This document shows, one piece after another, positions 1-9,696 of a stretch of DNA of 64,000 bases (positions are counted from its first letter, which is position 1; the number at the start of each line of letters is the position of its first letter). The notes beneath the pieces were generated by a model that saw only the letters and a program-made list of their open reading frames with translations, had not been told where the DNA came from and ran no database searches. A program made the position numbers and the translations under genes. The DNA is from DASSKA01 sp963839365. GTDB taxonomy: Bacteria > Actinomycetota > Actinomycetes > Propionibacteriales > Nocardioidaceae. Location: positions 62,001 to 126,000 of the forward strand of contig CAWIUT010000010.1 in NCBI GenBank assembly GCA_963839365.1, in the 5' to 3' direction.

Positions 1-693
1 CCTCCGGGTGGGGGCCAGCGCGGGCCGGGTGGGTGGATGCACCGCCACCGCGGTCGCGGCCACCCGTCGTACGGCGCCCAGCGGGGTGCGGACCCGGACC
101 CATCCACCGCTGGTGCCGAGCGAAGGCAGCTCGGTGCCGAAGCTGATCTCGGTAGTCCGCGTCGCCGCGGCGTCGTCACTGCGCAGCCAGGTGGTCCGCG
201 CGGTGACGGTCGCCAGCTCAGCGGAGGTCGGGGGGTGCCGGCCGGTCAGCTGCCGCAGCGGCACCCAACCGGGGTAGCCCCGCCGGCTCCCCGGAGTCGG
301 CTGGTCGGGCACCGCCACCTTGGCCCACCGGCCGTCCACGCGCAGCACCCGGACCCGTTCGCCGAGCAGCGTCTGGGTATCGGCACGGCCGTTGAGGTCG
401 CGCCGCTGCGCGAGCGTCAGGTGCGCGAGCCAGGCGCGGATCCGGGCCGGGCGTGCCAGCGCCGGCCGGTCCACCGGGCGGGGCGAGGACGGGGAGCGCC
501 ACAGCGTGGCCACCGAGACCGCGGTCCAGGCGCTGGCTCCGGCGCGGACCCCGGAGGGCAGGACAACCGCGGCGGAGGCGGTCTGCGGGACCGGCCCGAC
601 GGGTGCAGACGGCACGGTCGGGGCCACCGTGCAGGCGGCCAGCACCGCCAGGCCGAGGCAAGGTAGGCCCAGTCGGAGATCGCCGTTCAGCAC
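1..693 (-). CDS. NlpC/P60-family cell-wall hydrolase lipoprotein, N-terminal SH3 part (3' end cut by window)
   Basis: The leftward frame runs off the window start, so only about 231 N-terminal residues are present. It starts at GTG 693; an in-frame TGA lies 48 bases upstream and there is no ATG or other GTG in between, so the start is well bounded. The first residues give a lipoprotein signal ending in LAVLAAC. Then comes the bacterial SH3 arrangement typical of actinobacterial NlpC/P60 endopeptidases: W-RSPSSPRPVD, RxWL, TQTLLGERV, a GYPGW turn and a second SH3-like repeat (TTWLRSDD). The catalytic Cys/His domain should lie beyond base 1. By family, these proteins cut peptide stems in peptidoglycan outside the membrane. 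Product class is confident; the exact bond cut is not known. Confidence 0.8.
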   Translation of the reverse strand, partial: MLNGDLRLGLPCLGLAVLAACTVAPTVPSAPVGPVPQTASAAVVLPSGVRAGASAWTAVSVATLWRSPSSPRPVDRPALARPARIRAWLAHLTLAQRRDLNGRADTQTLLGERVRVLRVDGRWAKVAVPDQPTPGSRRGYPGWVPLRQLTGRHPPTSAELATVTARTTWLRSDDAAATRTTEISFGTELPSLGTSGGWVRVRTPLGAVRRVAATAVAVHPPTRPALAPTRR

Positions 694-903
694 ATCTCCA
701 CCATCGGTGCCGGCACGGCCGGGCGCAGGAGCCGAAGGTCACCCACCGTCCGCCGTCGGGCCGGGCGGCAGAGCTCGCGGCCCCTCCGACGGGCGTCGCA
801 CTTTTCGCGTTTGCGCGCCGTGATCGCTAGAGTGCTTCCTACCGGTCCCGAGTAGAGTCCAACCACCGGCTCTCGAATCGGGGACGCCGGGCCACCTCTG
901 GGG

Positions 904-1242
904 GTGCCCAGCTTGGCGTGGCTCACGCATCCATCGGCAGCATTCGTCGTCGATGTCGTCGAAGAGCCGCCGTGCCTGATCCTGCGGCTGCGAGGAGAGC
1001 TCGACTTCGCCTGCCTCGAAGAGCTCGGTTCGGATACCGGACTCAGCTCCGGGGACGTGACCGAGGTGCACGTGCACCTCGACGAGCTGGAGTTCTGTGA
1101 CGTCGCGGGGCTGCGGGCCGTGCACCGGCTGTGCGTCGCGCACACAGAGGCCGGTCGCGACGTGAAGGTTCTCGGAGCCCGTCCGTACTTCCGGAAGATC
1201 GCCAAGATCACGGGCCTCGTGCCGCAGGTCCTGAACGGGTAG
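904..1242 (+). CDS. STAS-domain (anti-anti-sigma factor-like) protein
   Basis: A single STAS domain of 112 residues, the usual length of SpoIIAA/RsbV-type antagonists that bind anti-sigma kinases. The strand pattern LILRLRGELDF followed by VHVHLDELEFCDVAGLRAVH is the STAS core. The loop that normally reads D-S-S-G reads D-V-A-G here, so the phosphorylatable serine is absent; the protein may be constitutively active or bind another partner. Start GTG 904; possible -10 boxes TAGAGT occur at 828-833 and 853-858. It is transcribed alone, divergent from the NlpC/P60 gene. A GAF/SpoIIE phosphatase lies at 12.1 kb, but nothing in the sequence links the two. Confidence 0.82.
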   Translation: MPSLAWLTHPSAAFVVDVVEEPPCLILRLRGELDFACLEELGSDTGLSSGDVTEVHVHLDELEFCDVAGLRAVHRLCVAHTEAGRDVKVLGARPYFRKIAKITGLVPQVLNG

Positions 1243-1448
1243 CTGCGGGGGGCTATCCGTTCAGGGCCTGCATCCCTTCTTGCGCCCTGCGTGCCCCATG
1301 TCGTGCCCCGTGTCGTGCCCAGTGTCGCGCGGGGCGCTGGCGCGTGCCCGCACCAATCCATGCGAATTCCGGGCGTAAGGGGTTGACGTCGCAGATTGTT
1401 TACAGTTTGCTGTTTGCCATCTCGGAACCGACTACACGGGAGCATCCG

Positions 1449-3080
1449 ATGTCTGGCAAGCCCTTGCGCCGGCGCCTCACGGCCTCGCTGGCCCTGATCG
1501 TCACCCTCGGCCTCACGGCCACTGCCTGCAGCCAGCCTGCGGGCTCCAACCCCAGCTCCGACTCCGGCGGCGGAGGCGGTGGAGGGGGTGGCGCCCAGCA
1601 GAACGGCGGCACCGTCACCGTCGGGCTCGCCGAGGCCCCCGACGCGCTGGACCCGACCACGGCGGCGACGTACGTCGGCCGCATCGTGTTCGCGAACATG
1701 TGCGAGAAGCTGTACGACGTCGGCAACAACCTGAAGCTCGTCCCGCAGCTGGCCGCCTCGATGCCGCAGGTCAGCAACAACGGCAAGACCTACACGATCA
1801 AGCTGCGGCAGGGCGTGAAGTTCAACGACGGCACCACCTTCGACGCGAACGCCGTCCAGACCACGCTGAACCACTACCTCACCGACCCGAAGTCGGCGCG
1901 GGCTTCCGAGCTGTCCGCGGTCAAGTCGGTGTCCGCGGTCAACCCGTCCACGGTCAAGATCCAGCTCAAGCAGCCCTACAGCCCGCTGACCGCGGTGCTC
2001 GCCGACCGCTCCGGGATGATCCTGTCCCCGAAGCAGCTGTCCAAGCTGGGGGACAAGTTCTCCAACGACCCGGTCTGTGTCGGGCCGTTCTCCTTCCAGA
2101 GCCGGCCCTCCTCGGACCAGATCAACCTGGTCAAGTCGAAGTACTACTACGACAAGTCCCAGGTGCACCTCGCCGGCGTGAAGTTCATCGTCGTCACCCA
2201 GCCCAACGTGCGAGCGGCGAACCTGCGCTCCGGTGACATCCAGATCGCCGACCGGCTGGCCCCGCCGGACGTGCAGACCCTCAAGTCGCAGAGCAACATC
2301 AAGCTGTGGCCGGTGACGTCACTGGGCTACCAGGGCATCACGCTCAACGTCTCCAACACCAAGGGCGCGGGCAAGCCGAGCAGCACCCCGGCGGACAACC
2401 CGCTGGCCCAGCACCCGGAGCTGCGGCAGGCGTTCGCGGACACCCTGGACCGCAACATCATCAACAAGGTGGTCTTCGACGGCCAGTACCAGCCCGGCTG
2501 CACACCGATCTCCCCGGTGAGCCCCCTGGCACCGAACATCTCCTGCCCCAAGCCGGACGTCGCCAAGGCCAAGCAGCTTGTGAAGCAGAGCGGGGTGCAG
2601 ACCCCGATCAACGTGAACCTGCTCGTGCAGGCCGACGACAGCGAGACCGCGAAGCTGGGCACGGTGATCCAGTCGATGGCCAAGAAGGCCGGCTTCGCCG
2701 TGCACGTGGCGCCCACCGAGTTCACCACCGCGCTCAACCAGGCCGGCCAGGGCAAGTTCCAGGCCTTCCAGGTCGGCTGGTCCGGCCGGCTCGACCCGGA
2801 CGCGAACATCGCACCGTTCTGGGACCCGACCAGCACCCTGAACTACAGCGGTGCCAACTACAGCGACGTGCAGAAGCTGCTCGCCCAGGAGCGGGCCACC
2901 ACCGACCAGGCTCAGCGCAAGCAGATCTTCACCAAGCTCAGCCAGGACTTCCTGAAGGACAACAACATCATCTACCTCTACTTCCCGAAGATGGTGATGG
3001 GCTACTCGTCCTCGGTCCACGGCATCAAGTACTACGCCGACGGGCTGATCCGGCTGAAGAACGCCTCGCTCGGGGGCTGA
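1449..3080 (+). CDS. Peptide/nickel-type ABC transporter substrate-binding lipoprotein
   Basis: An SBP_bac_5 (DppA/OppA-type) solute receptor of 543 residues. The signal peptide has RRR at 7-9 and a lipobox LTATAC with lipidated Cys27, followed by a Ser/Gly-rich linker (about 35-50). The body has family hallmarks such as GLAEAPDALDPTTAATY, PQLAASMP, YTIKLRQGVKFNDGTTFDA and a late GWSGRLDPD. ATG 1449 is chosen because GGGAG lies 6 bases upstream and the signal peptide begins there. It heads a seven- or eight-gene operon with two permeases, two ATPases, a GGT-family hydrolase, a GntR regulator and a lactate-type permease. The ligand is probably a short or gamma-linked peptide judging by the hydrolase; this is inference. 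Confidence 0.93.
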   Translation: MSGKPLRRRLTASLALIVTLGLTATACSQPAGSNPSSDSGGGGGGGGGAQQNGGTVTVGLAEAPDALDPTTAATYVGRIVFANMCEKLYDVGNNLKLVPQLAASMPQVSNNGKTYTIKLRQGVKFNDGTTFDANAVQTTLNHYLTDPKSARASELSAVKSVSAVNPSTVKIQLKQPYSPLTAVLADRSGMILSPKQLSKLGDKFSNDPVCVGPFSFQSRPSSDQINLVKSKYYYDKSQVHLAGVKFIVVTQPNVRAANLRSGDIQIADRLAPPDVQTLKSQSNIKLWPVTSLGYQGITLNVSNTKGAGKPSSTPADNPLAQHPELRQAFADTLDRNIINKVVFDGQYQPGCTPISPVSPLAPNISCPKPDVAKAKQLVKQSGVQTPINVNLLVQADDSETAKLGTVIQSMAKKAGFAVHVAPTEFTTALNQAGQGKFQAFQVGWSGRLDPDANIAPFWDPTSTLNYSGANYSDVQKLLAQERATTDQAQRKQIFTKLSQDFLKDNNIIYLYFPKMVMGYSSSVHGIKYYADGLIRLKNASLGG

Positions 3081-3084
3081 GTCG

Positions 3085-4038
3085 GTGAAGTGGTACATCC
3101 TGCGCCGGGTGGGCGCCTCGCTCCTCACGCTGTTCATCGCGACCATCGTGGTGTTCGCGGGGGTGCGGGCGCTGCCCGGCGACCCGGCCGTCGCGCTCTC
3201 GGCGGAGAACCCGAACCCCAAGGTGATCCAGGCGATCCGGCACGAGTACGCACTGGACAAGCCGCTCCCGGTGCAGTACGCCGTGTGGATCGACCACGCC
3301 GTGCACGGCGACCTCGGCACCTCGCCGAAGACCGGGCTGTCGGTGACGCAGACCCTGCTCGAGCGGATCCCGATCACGTTGGAGCTGACGGTGCTCGCGA
3401 TGGTGATCGCGGTGGCGATCGGTCTCCCGGTCGGCATCCTGGCGGCGGTGCGACGCGGCTCGATCGCCGACTACGTCGCCAGCACCACCGCGATCGCCGG
3501 CCTGTCGGTGCCGCACTTCTGGCTGGGGATCCTGTTCATCCTGGCCTTCGCGGTCAACCTGCAGTGGCTGCCGGCCTCGGGGTTCGTGCCGCTGACCGAC
3601 CCGGGCGCGAACCTCGCCCACATGATCATGCCCGCCGCCGTGCTCGGCATCGGGCTGGCCGCCGTGGTGATGCGGCAGATGCGCTCCGCGATGCTCGAGT
3701 CGCTGGGCGCGGACTACATCCGCACCGCCCGGGCCAAGGGCATGAGCGAGGGAGTGGTGATCGGCATGCACGCGCTGCGCAACAGCCTGATCACCGTCGT
3801 CACCGTGCTCGGCCTGCAGCTCGGGGTGCTGATCTCCGGGGCGGTGATCACCGAGCAGATCTTCATCATCCCCGGCATCGGCAAGCTCACCATCGACTCG
3901 GTGTTCAGCCGTGACTACCCGACTCTGCAGGGCGTCATCTTGATCACCGCCACCGGCTACATCCTGGCCAACCTGCTCACCGACATCTGCTACTCCCTGC
4001 TCAACCCCCGCATCCGGGTCTCGGGAGGTTCAGCATGA
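3085..4038 (+). CDS. ABC transporter permease, DppB/OppB type
   Basis: A membrane subunit of 317 residues with about six transmembrane segments. The N-terminal ILRRVGASLLTLFIATIVVF is typical of DppB. The cytoplasmic EAA loop is visible as ADYIRTARAKGMSEGVVIGMH. GTG 3085 lies 4 bases after the receptor stop, so the two are likely co-translated. The stop TGA (4036-4038) overlaps an ATG (4035) in an ATGA arrangement that would normally start the DppC partner; here that ATG instead opens the first of four 53-bp repeats. Function follows the family: with DppC it forms the channel for substrate passed on by the lipoprotein. Confidence 0.93.
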   Translation: MKWYILRRVGASLLTLFIATIVVFAGVRALPGDPAVALSAENPNPKVIQAIRHEYALDKPLPVQYAVWIDHAVHGDLGTSPKTGLSVTQTLLERIPITLELTVLAMVIAVAIGLPVGILAAVRRGSIADYVASTTAIAGLSVPHFWLGILFILAFAVNLQWLPASGFVPLTDPGANLAHMIMPAAVLGIGLAAVVMRQMRSAMLESLGADYIRTARAKGMSEGVVIGMHALRNSLITVVTVLGLQLGVLISGAVITEQIFIIPGIGKLTIDSVFSRDYPTLQGVILITATGYILANLLTDICYSLLNPRIRVSGGSA

Positions 4039-4246
4039 GCACCCCACGAAACCGCTCACTTCGCTCGCGCTTCCGAGGGGACCCCGCATGAGCACCCCAC
4101 GAAACCGCTCACTTCGCTCGCGCTTCCGAGGGGACCCCGCATGAGCACCCCACGAAACCGCTCACTTCGCTCGCGCTTCCGAGGGGACCCCGCATGAGCA
4201 CCCCACGAAACCGCTCACTTCGCTCGCGCTTCCGAGGGGACCCCGC
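4035..4246 (+). repeat. Four perfect 53-bp tandem repeats, each a self-contained translation-initiation unit
   Basis: Units start at 4035, 4088, 4141 and 4194 and are identical. Each begins with ATGAGC and ends with CGAGGGGACCCCGC, so each ATG except the first (which uses GGGAGG of dppB) has an AGGGG Shine-Dalgarno 7 bases upstream. Because 53 is not a multiple of 3, each unit reads through 18 codons ([18 protein letters not shown]) and stops at a TGA that overlaps the next ATG (ATGA). The last micro-frame overlaps the dppC start at 4247 in the same way. The unit also holds the self-complementary GGGGACCCC and CGCTCACTTCGCTCGCG. Visible effect: four coupled micro-ORFs between two permease genes. 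Slippage expansion or an inserted short repeat could explain them. Confidence 0.95.
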
Positions 4247-5121
4247 ATGACGTCCGTCGCCGCCACCGCCACCGTCGCGCCGGCCCGCCGGGGGAGCCGG
4301 CTGCGCCGCCGGTTCGCCCGCCGGCCCACCGCTGTGGTCGGGCTGCTCGGGGTGTGCATCGTGGTGCTGGTCGCGCTGTTCGCGCCGCTGCTCGCGCCGT
4401 ACGCCCCGAACGCCTCCGACTACAACGCGATCCTCAAGCCACCCGGCAGCGCCGGCCACCTTCTCGGCACCGACGACGTGGGCCGCGACCTGCTGTCCCG
4501 GCTGATCGTCGGCACCCGCGTCTCGCTCACCGCCGGTGTGCTGGCCACCCTGCTGGCCGTCGTGGTCGCGGTGCCGCTGGGCATGATCGCCGGCTACTAC
4601 CGCGGCTGGGTCGACCCGGTCCTGTCGCGGATCACCGACGTGGTGCTGTCCTTCCCGTTCCTGGTGCTCGCGGTCGGGCTGGCGGCCATCTTGGGCCCGT
4701 CGCTGATCAACGCGGCGATCGCCCTCGCGGTCTCGCAGGTGCCGATGTTCGTGCGGATCGCGCGCGGCGAGGTGCTGTCGCTGCGGGAGCAGGAGTACGT
4801 GCAGGCAGCGGTGATCAACGGGGCGCCCACCCGGGTGATCCTGTTCCGGCACATGCTGCCGAACATCCTCAGCCCGCTGGTCGTGCAGATCACCGTCGCG
4901 ATCCCGGCGGCCATCATCGGCGCGGCGGTGCTGTCCTTCCTGGGGCTGGGCGTGCAGCCACCCACCGCTGCGTGGGGCACCATGCTCAGCGACGCCCAGC
5001 AGTACGTCTCCCAGGCCCCCTGGTTCGCGCTGCTCCCCGGCCTGGCGATCGCCCTGACCACCTTGTCCTTCAACCTGTTCGGAGACGGACTCCGCGACGT
5101 GCTCGACGTGAGGATGGGCTC

Positions 5122-5125
<4 letters not shown>
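4247..5125 (+). CDS. ABC transporter permease, DppC/OppC type
   Basis: The second channel subunit, 292 residues. A short Arg-rich cytoplasmic N-terminus precedes the first transmembrane helix ([20 protein letters not shown]). The DppC-specific [21 protein letters not shown] motif follows at about 70-90, and the EAA-like loop reads [20 protein letters not shown]. It starts at ATG 4247, the end of the last 53-bp repeat, whose AGGGG acts as ribosome-binding site. The start overlaps the stop of the last 18-codon micro-ORF, so translation is probably coupled through the repeat array. The 3' end overlaps the next ATPase gene by 4 bases. Confidence 0.93.
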
Positions 5126-6140
<1,015 letters not shown>

Positions 6141-6144
<4 letters not shown>

Positions 6145-7172
6145 GCGACCCGGTGCTCGAGGTGCGCGGGCTGCGCAAGTACTTCGACATCCCTCGCACC
6201 CGCGGCGGCGGCCGGGTGCACGCCGTCGACGGGGTGGACCTGACCATCGAGCCCGGTGAGGTGGTCGGCCTGGTCGGCGAGTCCGGCAGCGGCAAGTCCA
6301 CCGTGGGCAAGTGCATCGTCCGGCTCCTGGAGCCCACCGCCGGGGAGATCCGGCTGCACGGGCGGGACGTCTCGCACCTGGCGGAGCGGCAGCTGCGGCC
6401 GCTGCGCCGGCAGGTGCACATGGTGTTCCAGGACCCCTACTCGTCGCTGAACCCGCGGATGCAGATCAGCGACGTGGTGGCCGAGCCGATCCGGATGCAC
6501 GGCATCGCGCGCGGCAAGAGGGCGCGCACCATGGTCGGGGAGATGCTCGAACGCGTCGGGCTGGCCCCGGAGATGCACAGCCGCTACCCCCACGAGCTGT
6601 CCGGCGGCCAGCGGCAGCGGGTCGGGCTGGCCCGGTCGCTGGTGCTCAGCCCCAGCCTGCTGATCGCCGACGAGCCGGTCTCCGCGCTCGACGTGTCCGT
6701 GCAGGCCTCGATCATCAACCTGCTGCTCGACCTGCAGCGGGACATGGGGTTCAGCTGCCTGTTCATCGCGCACGATCTGGCCACGGTGGAGTTCTTGTGC
6801 AACCGGGTCGCGGTGATGTACCTGGGCCGGCTGGTCGAGCACGCCGGCCGGGAGGAGCTGTTCAAGAACCCGCGGCACCCCTACACGCAGTCGCTGCTGT
6901 CCGCCGTACCCCTGCCCGACCCGGTGCTGCAACGGGAGCGGCGCCGGGTGCTGCTGGACGGCGACATCCCCAGCCCGGTGAACCCGCCGTCCGGGTGCCG
7001 GTTCCACACCCGCTGCCCGGTCGCGAAGCTGCCGCTGTGCCAGGAGACCGACCCGGAGCTGGTCGACCACCTCAGCGACCGTCACCACACGGCGTGCCAC
7101 CTCGTCCGCGGGGACGGCACGGCCCCCGACATCACGAGAGGAGCAGACCCGGTTGTTCACCACAAGGCCTGA
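6141..7172 (+). CDS. Dipeptide/oligopeptide ABC transporter ATP-binding protein (DppF type)
   Basis: The partner ATPase, 343 residues. Walker [11 protein letters not shown]-loop in [16 protein letters not shown] (the DppF/OppF hallmark), signature [15 protein letters not shown], Walker [15 protein letters not shown], switch His in IAHDLATV. The C-terminal oligo_HPY motif reads [16 protein letters not shown]. Start ATG 6141 overlaps the DppD stop. The last 20 bases overlap the beginning of the GGT-family gene in another frame, supporting one transcript. Confidence 0.94.
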
Positions 7173-8943
7173 GCTCGCCGGCACGTTCGGCATGGTGGGC
7201 TCCACGCACTGGCTGGCGTCCCAGGCAGGGATGGCGGTGCTGGAGTCCGGCGGGAACGCCTTCGACGCCGCCGCGGCCGCGGGGTTCGTGTGCCAGGTGG
7301 TCGAGCCGCACCTGAACGGCCCGGCCGGCGAGGTGCCGATCATCGGCTGGGACGCGCGCGGCGACCAGCCGTTCGTGGTCTGCGGCCAGGGCACCGCCCC
7401 GCAGGCGGCGACCCTGGACGCCTTCGAGGACCTGGGCCTGAGGCTGGTCCCGGGCACCGGCCTGCTCCCGGCGTGCGTGCCGGGCGCGTTCGACGGCTGG
7501 CTGACCCTGCTGGAGCGCTACGGCACCAAGCGGCTCGGCGACGTGCTCGGCTACGCGATCGGCTACGCCCGGCACGGCTTCCCGATGCTGCCCCGGGTGT
7601 CCTCGACGGTGGAGACGGTCCACGACCTGTTCACCGAGCACTGGACCAGCTCCGCGGAGCTGTGGCTGCCGCACGGCCGGCCGCCCACGCCCGGCGCGCT
7701 GTTCACCAACCCCGACCTGGCCGCGACCTACCAGCGGGTGCTGGACGCGGCCGAGGCCGCCGGCACCGACCGGGAGGCGCAGATCGAGGCGGCCCGCCGG
7801 GAGTTCTACCGTGGCTTCGTGGCCGAGACCATCGCGAAGTTCACCGGCTCGGCGCAGGTGATGGACGTCTCCGGCGAGCCGCACGGCGGACTGCTGGGCT
7901 ACGACGACATGGCGGGCTGGCGGGCCACCGTCGAGGAGCCGGTGTCCCTGGACTACGGCGACTACGCGGTGCTCAAGGCCGGGCCCTGGACCCAGGGACC
8001 GGTGTTCTTGCAGCAGCTCGCGCTCCTGAAGGGCTTCGACCTGGACGCCCTGGACCCGGTCGGCCCCGAGCTGGTGCACCTGGTCGTGGAGTCGGCCAAG
8101 CTCGCCTTCGCCGACCGGGAGGCGTGGTACGGCGACCCGAGGTTCACCGACGTTCCGCTGAGCACGCTGCTGTCCGTGGCCTACAACGACGAACGCCGCG
8201 CCCTGGTCGGGGACCTGGCCGACGTGGGGGAGCTGCGGCCGGGCAGCCCGGACGGGCGCACCCCTGCGCTGCCCCGGCTGCCGGCGCCGGGCGACCCGGA
8301 GCTGGCCGCGGGGAGCGGCGCGGTCGGCGAGCCGACCGTGCGCTCCAACGGCGAGACCCGCGGCGACACCTGCCACGTCGACGTGGTGGACCGCTGGGGC
8401 AACTTCTGCTCGGCGACCCCCAGCGGCGGCTGGCTGCAGAGCTCGCCGGTGGTGCCCGGGCTCGGCTTCCCGCTGGGCACCCGAGGCCAGATGTTCTGGC
8501 TGGAGGAGGGGCTGCCGTCGTCGCTGGCCCCCGGCAAACGGCCGCGCACCACGCTCACCCCGTCGCTGGCGCTGCGCGGCGGCCGGCCCTGGCTTGCCTT
8601 CGGCACCCCCGGTGGCGACCAGCAGGACCAGTGGTCGCTGCTGCTGTTCCTGCGGCTGGTGCACGGCGGCATGAACCTGCAGGAGGCCATCGACGCGCCG
8701 GCCTGGCACAGCAGCCACTTCCCGTCCTCGTTCTACCCGCGCGAGCGGCACCCCGGCCGGCTGCACGTGGAGTCCCGGTTCGCCGAGGACACGCTGGCCC
8801 GGCTCCGCGAGCGCGGGCACGAGCTGTCGGTGGAGGACCCGTGGTCGCTGGGCCGGCTCTCCGCGGTCAGCCGGGACCAGGACGGGCTGCTGCACGCGGG
8901 CGCGAACCCACGCGGCATGCAGGGCTACGCCGTGGGACGCTGA
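7153..8943 (+). CDS. Gamma-glutamyltransferase-family Ntn hydrolase (divergent substrate pocket)
   Basis: 596 residues, typical length of GGT/cephalosporin-acylase-like autoprocessing hydrolases. The predicted nucleophile is Thr406 in [10 protein letters not shown], where the precursor would self-cleave into large and small subunits. The later Gly-Gly motif [11 protein letters not shown] and [11 protein letters not shown] are also present. The motif that in classical GGT carries the Arg binding the glutamyl carboxylate (RETAP-like) reads CGQGTAP here (Gln79-Gly80), so classical gamma-glutamyl recognition is doubtful. No signal peptide is seen, so it probably acts in the cytoplasm on imported substrate. 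TTG 7153 is chosen: GGAG lies 9 bases upstream and the N-terminus [14 protein letters not shown] matches family starts. It sits directly behind the peptide ABC transporter genes. Confidence 0.88.
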   Translation: MFTTRPELAGTFGMVGSTHWLASQAGMAVLESGGNAFDAAAAAGFVCQVVEPHLNGPAGEVPIIGWDARGDQPFVVCGQGTAPQAATLDAFEDLGLRLVPGTGLLPACVPGAFDGWLTLLERYGTKRLGDVLGYAIGYARHGFPMLPRVSSTVETVHDLFTEHWTSSAELWLPHGRPPTPGALFTNPDLAATYQRVLDAAEAAGTDREAQIEAARREFYRGFVAETIAKFTGSAQVMDVSGEPHGGLLGYDDMAGWRATVEEPVSLDYGDYAVLKAGPWTQGPVFLQQLALLKGFDLDALDPVGPELVHLVVESAKLAFADREAWYGDPRFTDVPLSTLLSVAYNDERRALVGDLADVGELRPGSPDGRTPALPRLPAPGDPELAAGSGAVGEPTVRSNGETRGDTCHVDVVDRWGNFCSATPSGGWLQSSPVVPGLGFPLGTRGQMFWLEEGLPSSLAPGKRPRTTLTPSLALRGGRPWLAFGTPGGDQQDQWSLLLFLRLVHGGMNLQEAIDAPAWHSSHFPSSFYPRERHPGRLHVESRFAEDTLARLRERGHELSVEDPWSLGRLSAVSRDQDGLLHAGANPRGMQGYAVGR

Positions 8944-8946
8944 GCG

Positions 8947-9696
8947 ATGGCACGAAGCCGAACAGGCGAGGGTTTCCCCGACCTCTCCCCGGTCGACCGG
9001 CCGGGGCCGCTGCGGGACCGGGTGCTCGAGGCGCTGCGCGAGCTGATCGTGGTGCGCACGCTCGCTCCCGGCCAGCACCTGGTGGAGTCGGAGCTGGCCG
9101 AGCGGCTCAACGTCAGCCGGGGGCCGGTGCGGGAGGCGCTGCAGGCGCTGGCCAACCAGGGCTGGGTGGAGCTGCGTCCCGGTCGCGGTGCGTTCGTGCA
9201 CGAGCCCACCCGCCGGGAGACCGAGGAGGTGTTCGCCGTACGCACCGCCCTGGAGTCGGAGGGGGCGCGGCTGGCCGCCTCCCGGGTCACCGCCGAGGAC
9301 GTCGCCGAGATGCGGGAGATCTGCGCCCGCGGCCGGGCCGCCGTGGCGGCCGGGGACGTGCCCACCGTGGTGGCGGAGAACTCCGCCCTGCACCATCTGG
9401 TGGCGCGGCTGAGCGGGGTCGGCCTGCTGTATGACCACATCCACTCCCTCGACCAGCGGGTGCGCTGGTTCTACCGGCCGCTGGTACGACGCCGGGGGCT
9501 GGACTCCTGGGACGAGCACGACCAGCTGATCGAGGCCCTGGAGCGGCACGACGAGGAGCAGGCGGCCCGGGTGATGCGCTGGCACACCTCACAGACCGTG
9601 CGGGCCTTCCACAAGCAGAGCTCCGCTGAGGGCACCGCGCTCCCGGACGAGGCCGCAGACGTGCCCGGGGACGGGACCGCGAAGGCCGGTCGGTGA
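8947..9696 (+). CDS. GntR-family transcriptional regulator with FCD effector domain
   Basis: 249 residues. The N-terminal winged helix (about 20-90) shows LRDRVLEALRELIVVRTLAPGQ, LAERLNVSRGPVREALQAL and GRGAFVHEPT, the classic GntR DNA-binding pattern. The C-terminal all-helical FCD domain (about 95-225) carries the typical scattered His/Asp/Glu ligands (EEVFAVRTALE, HHLVARLSG, DEHDQLIEALERHD). It starts 3 bases after the GGT stop and its stop overlaps the permease start (GTGA), so it lies inside the operon it probably regulates. FCD regulators usually sense carboxylic acids; the ligand here is unknown. Confidence 0.9.
   Translation: MARSRTGEGFPDLSPVDRPGPLRDRVLEALRELIVVRTLAPGQHLVESELAERLNVSRGPVREALQALANQGWVELRPGRGAFVHEPTRRETEEVFAVRTALESEGARLAASRVTAEDVAEMREICARGRAAVAAGDVPTVVAENSALHHLVARLSGVGLLYDHIHSLDQRVRWFYRPLVRRRGLDSWDEHDQLIEALERHDEEQAARVMRWHTSQTVRAFHKQSSAEGTALPDEAADVPGDGTAKAGR

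Noticed and set aside
687..2168. Long leftward open frame of 493 codons opposite the STAS and receptor genes
   Set aside because: It covers well-supported genes on the other strand, has low-complexity Arg/Gly/Val composition and no recognisable domain; it is a GC-driven shadow. The same applies to the long antisense frames at 5463-7457, 7132-9585, 9471-11702 and 36032-38188.
4035..4246. CRISPR array
   Set aside because: The repeats are directly adjacent with no spacers and contain coupled start/stop codons.
7153..8943. Classical glutathione gamma-glutamyltransferase
   Set aside because: The glutamate-binding Arg motif is replaced by CGQGTAP and there is no signal peptide, so only family membership is claimed.
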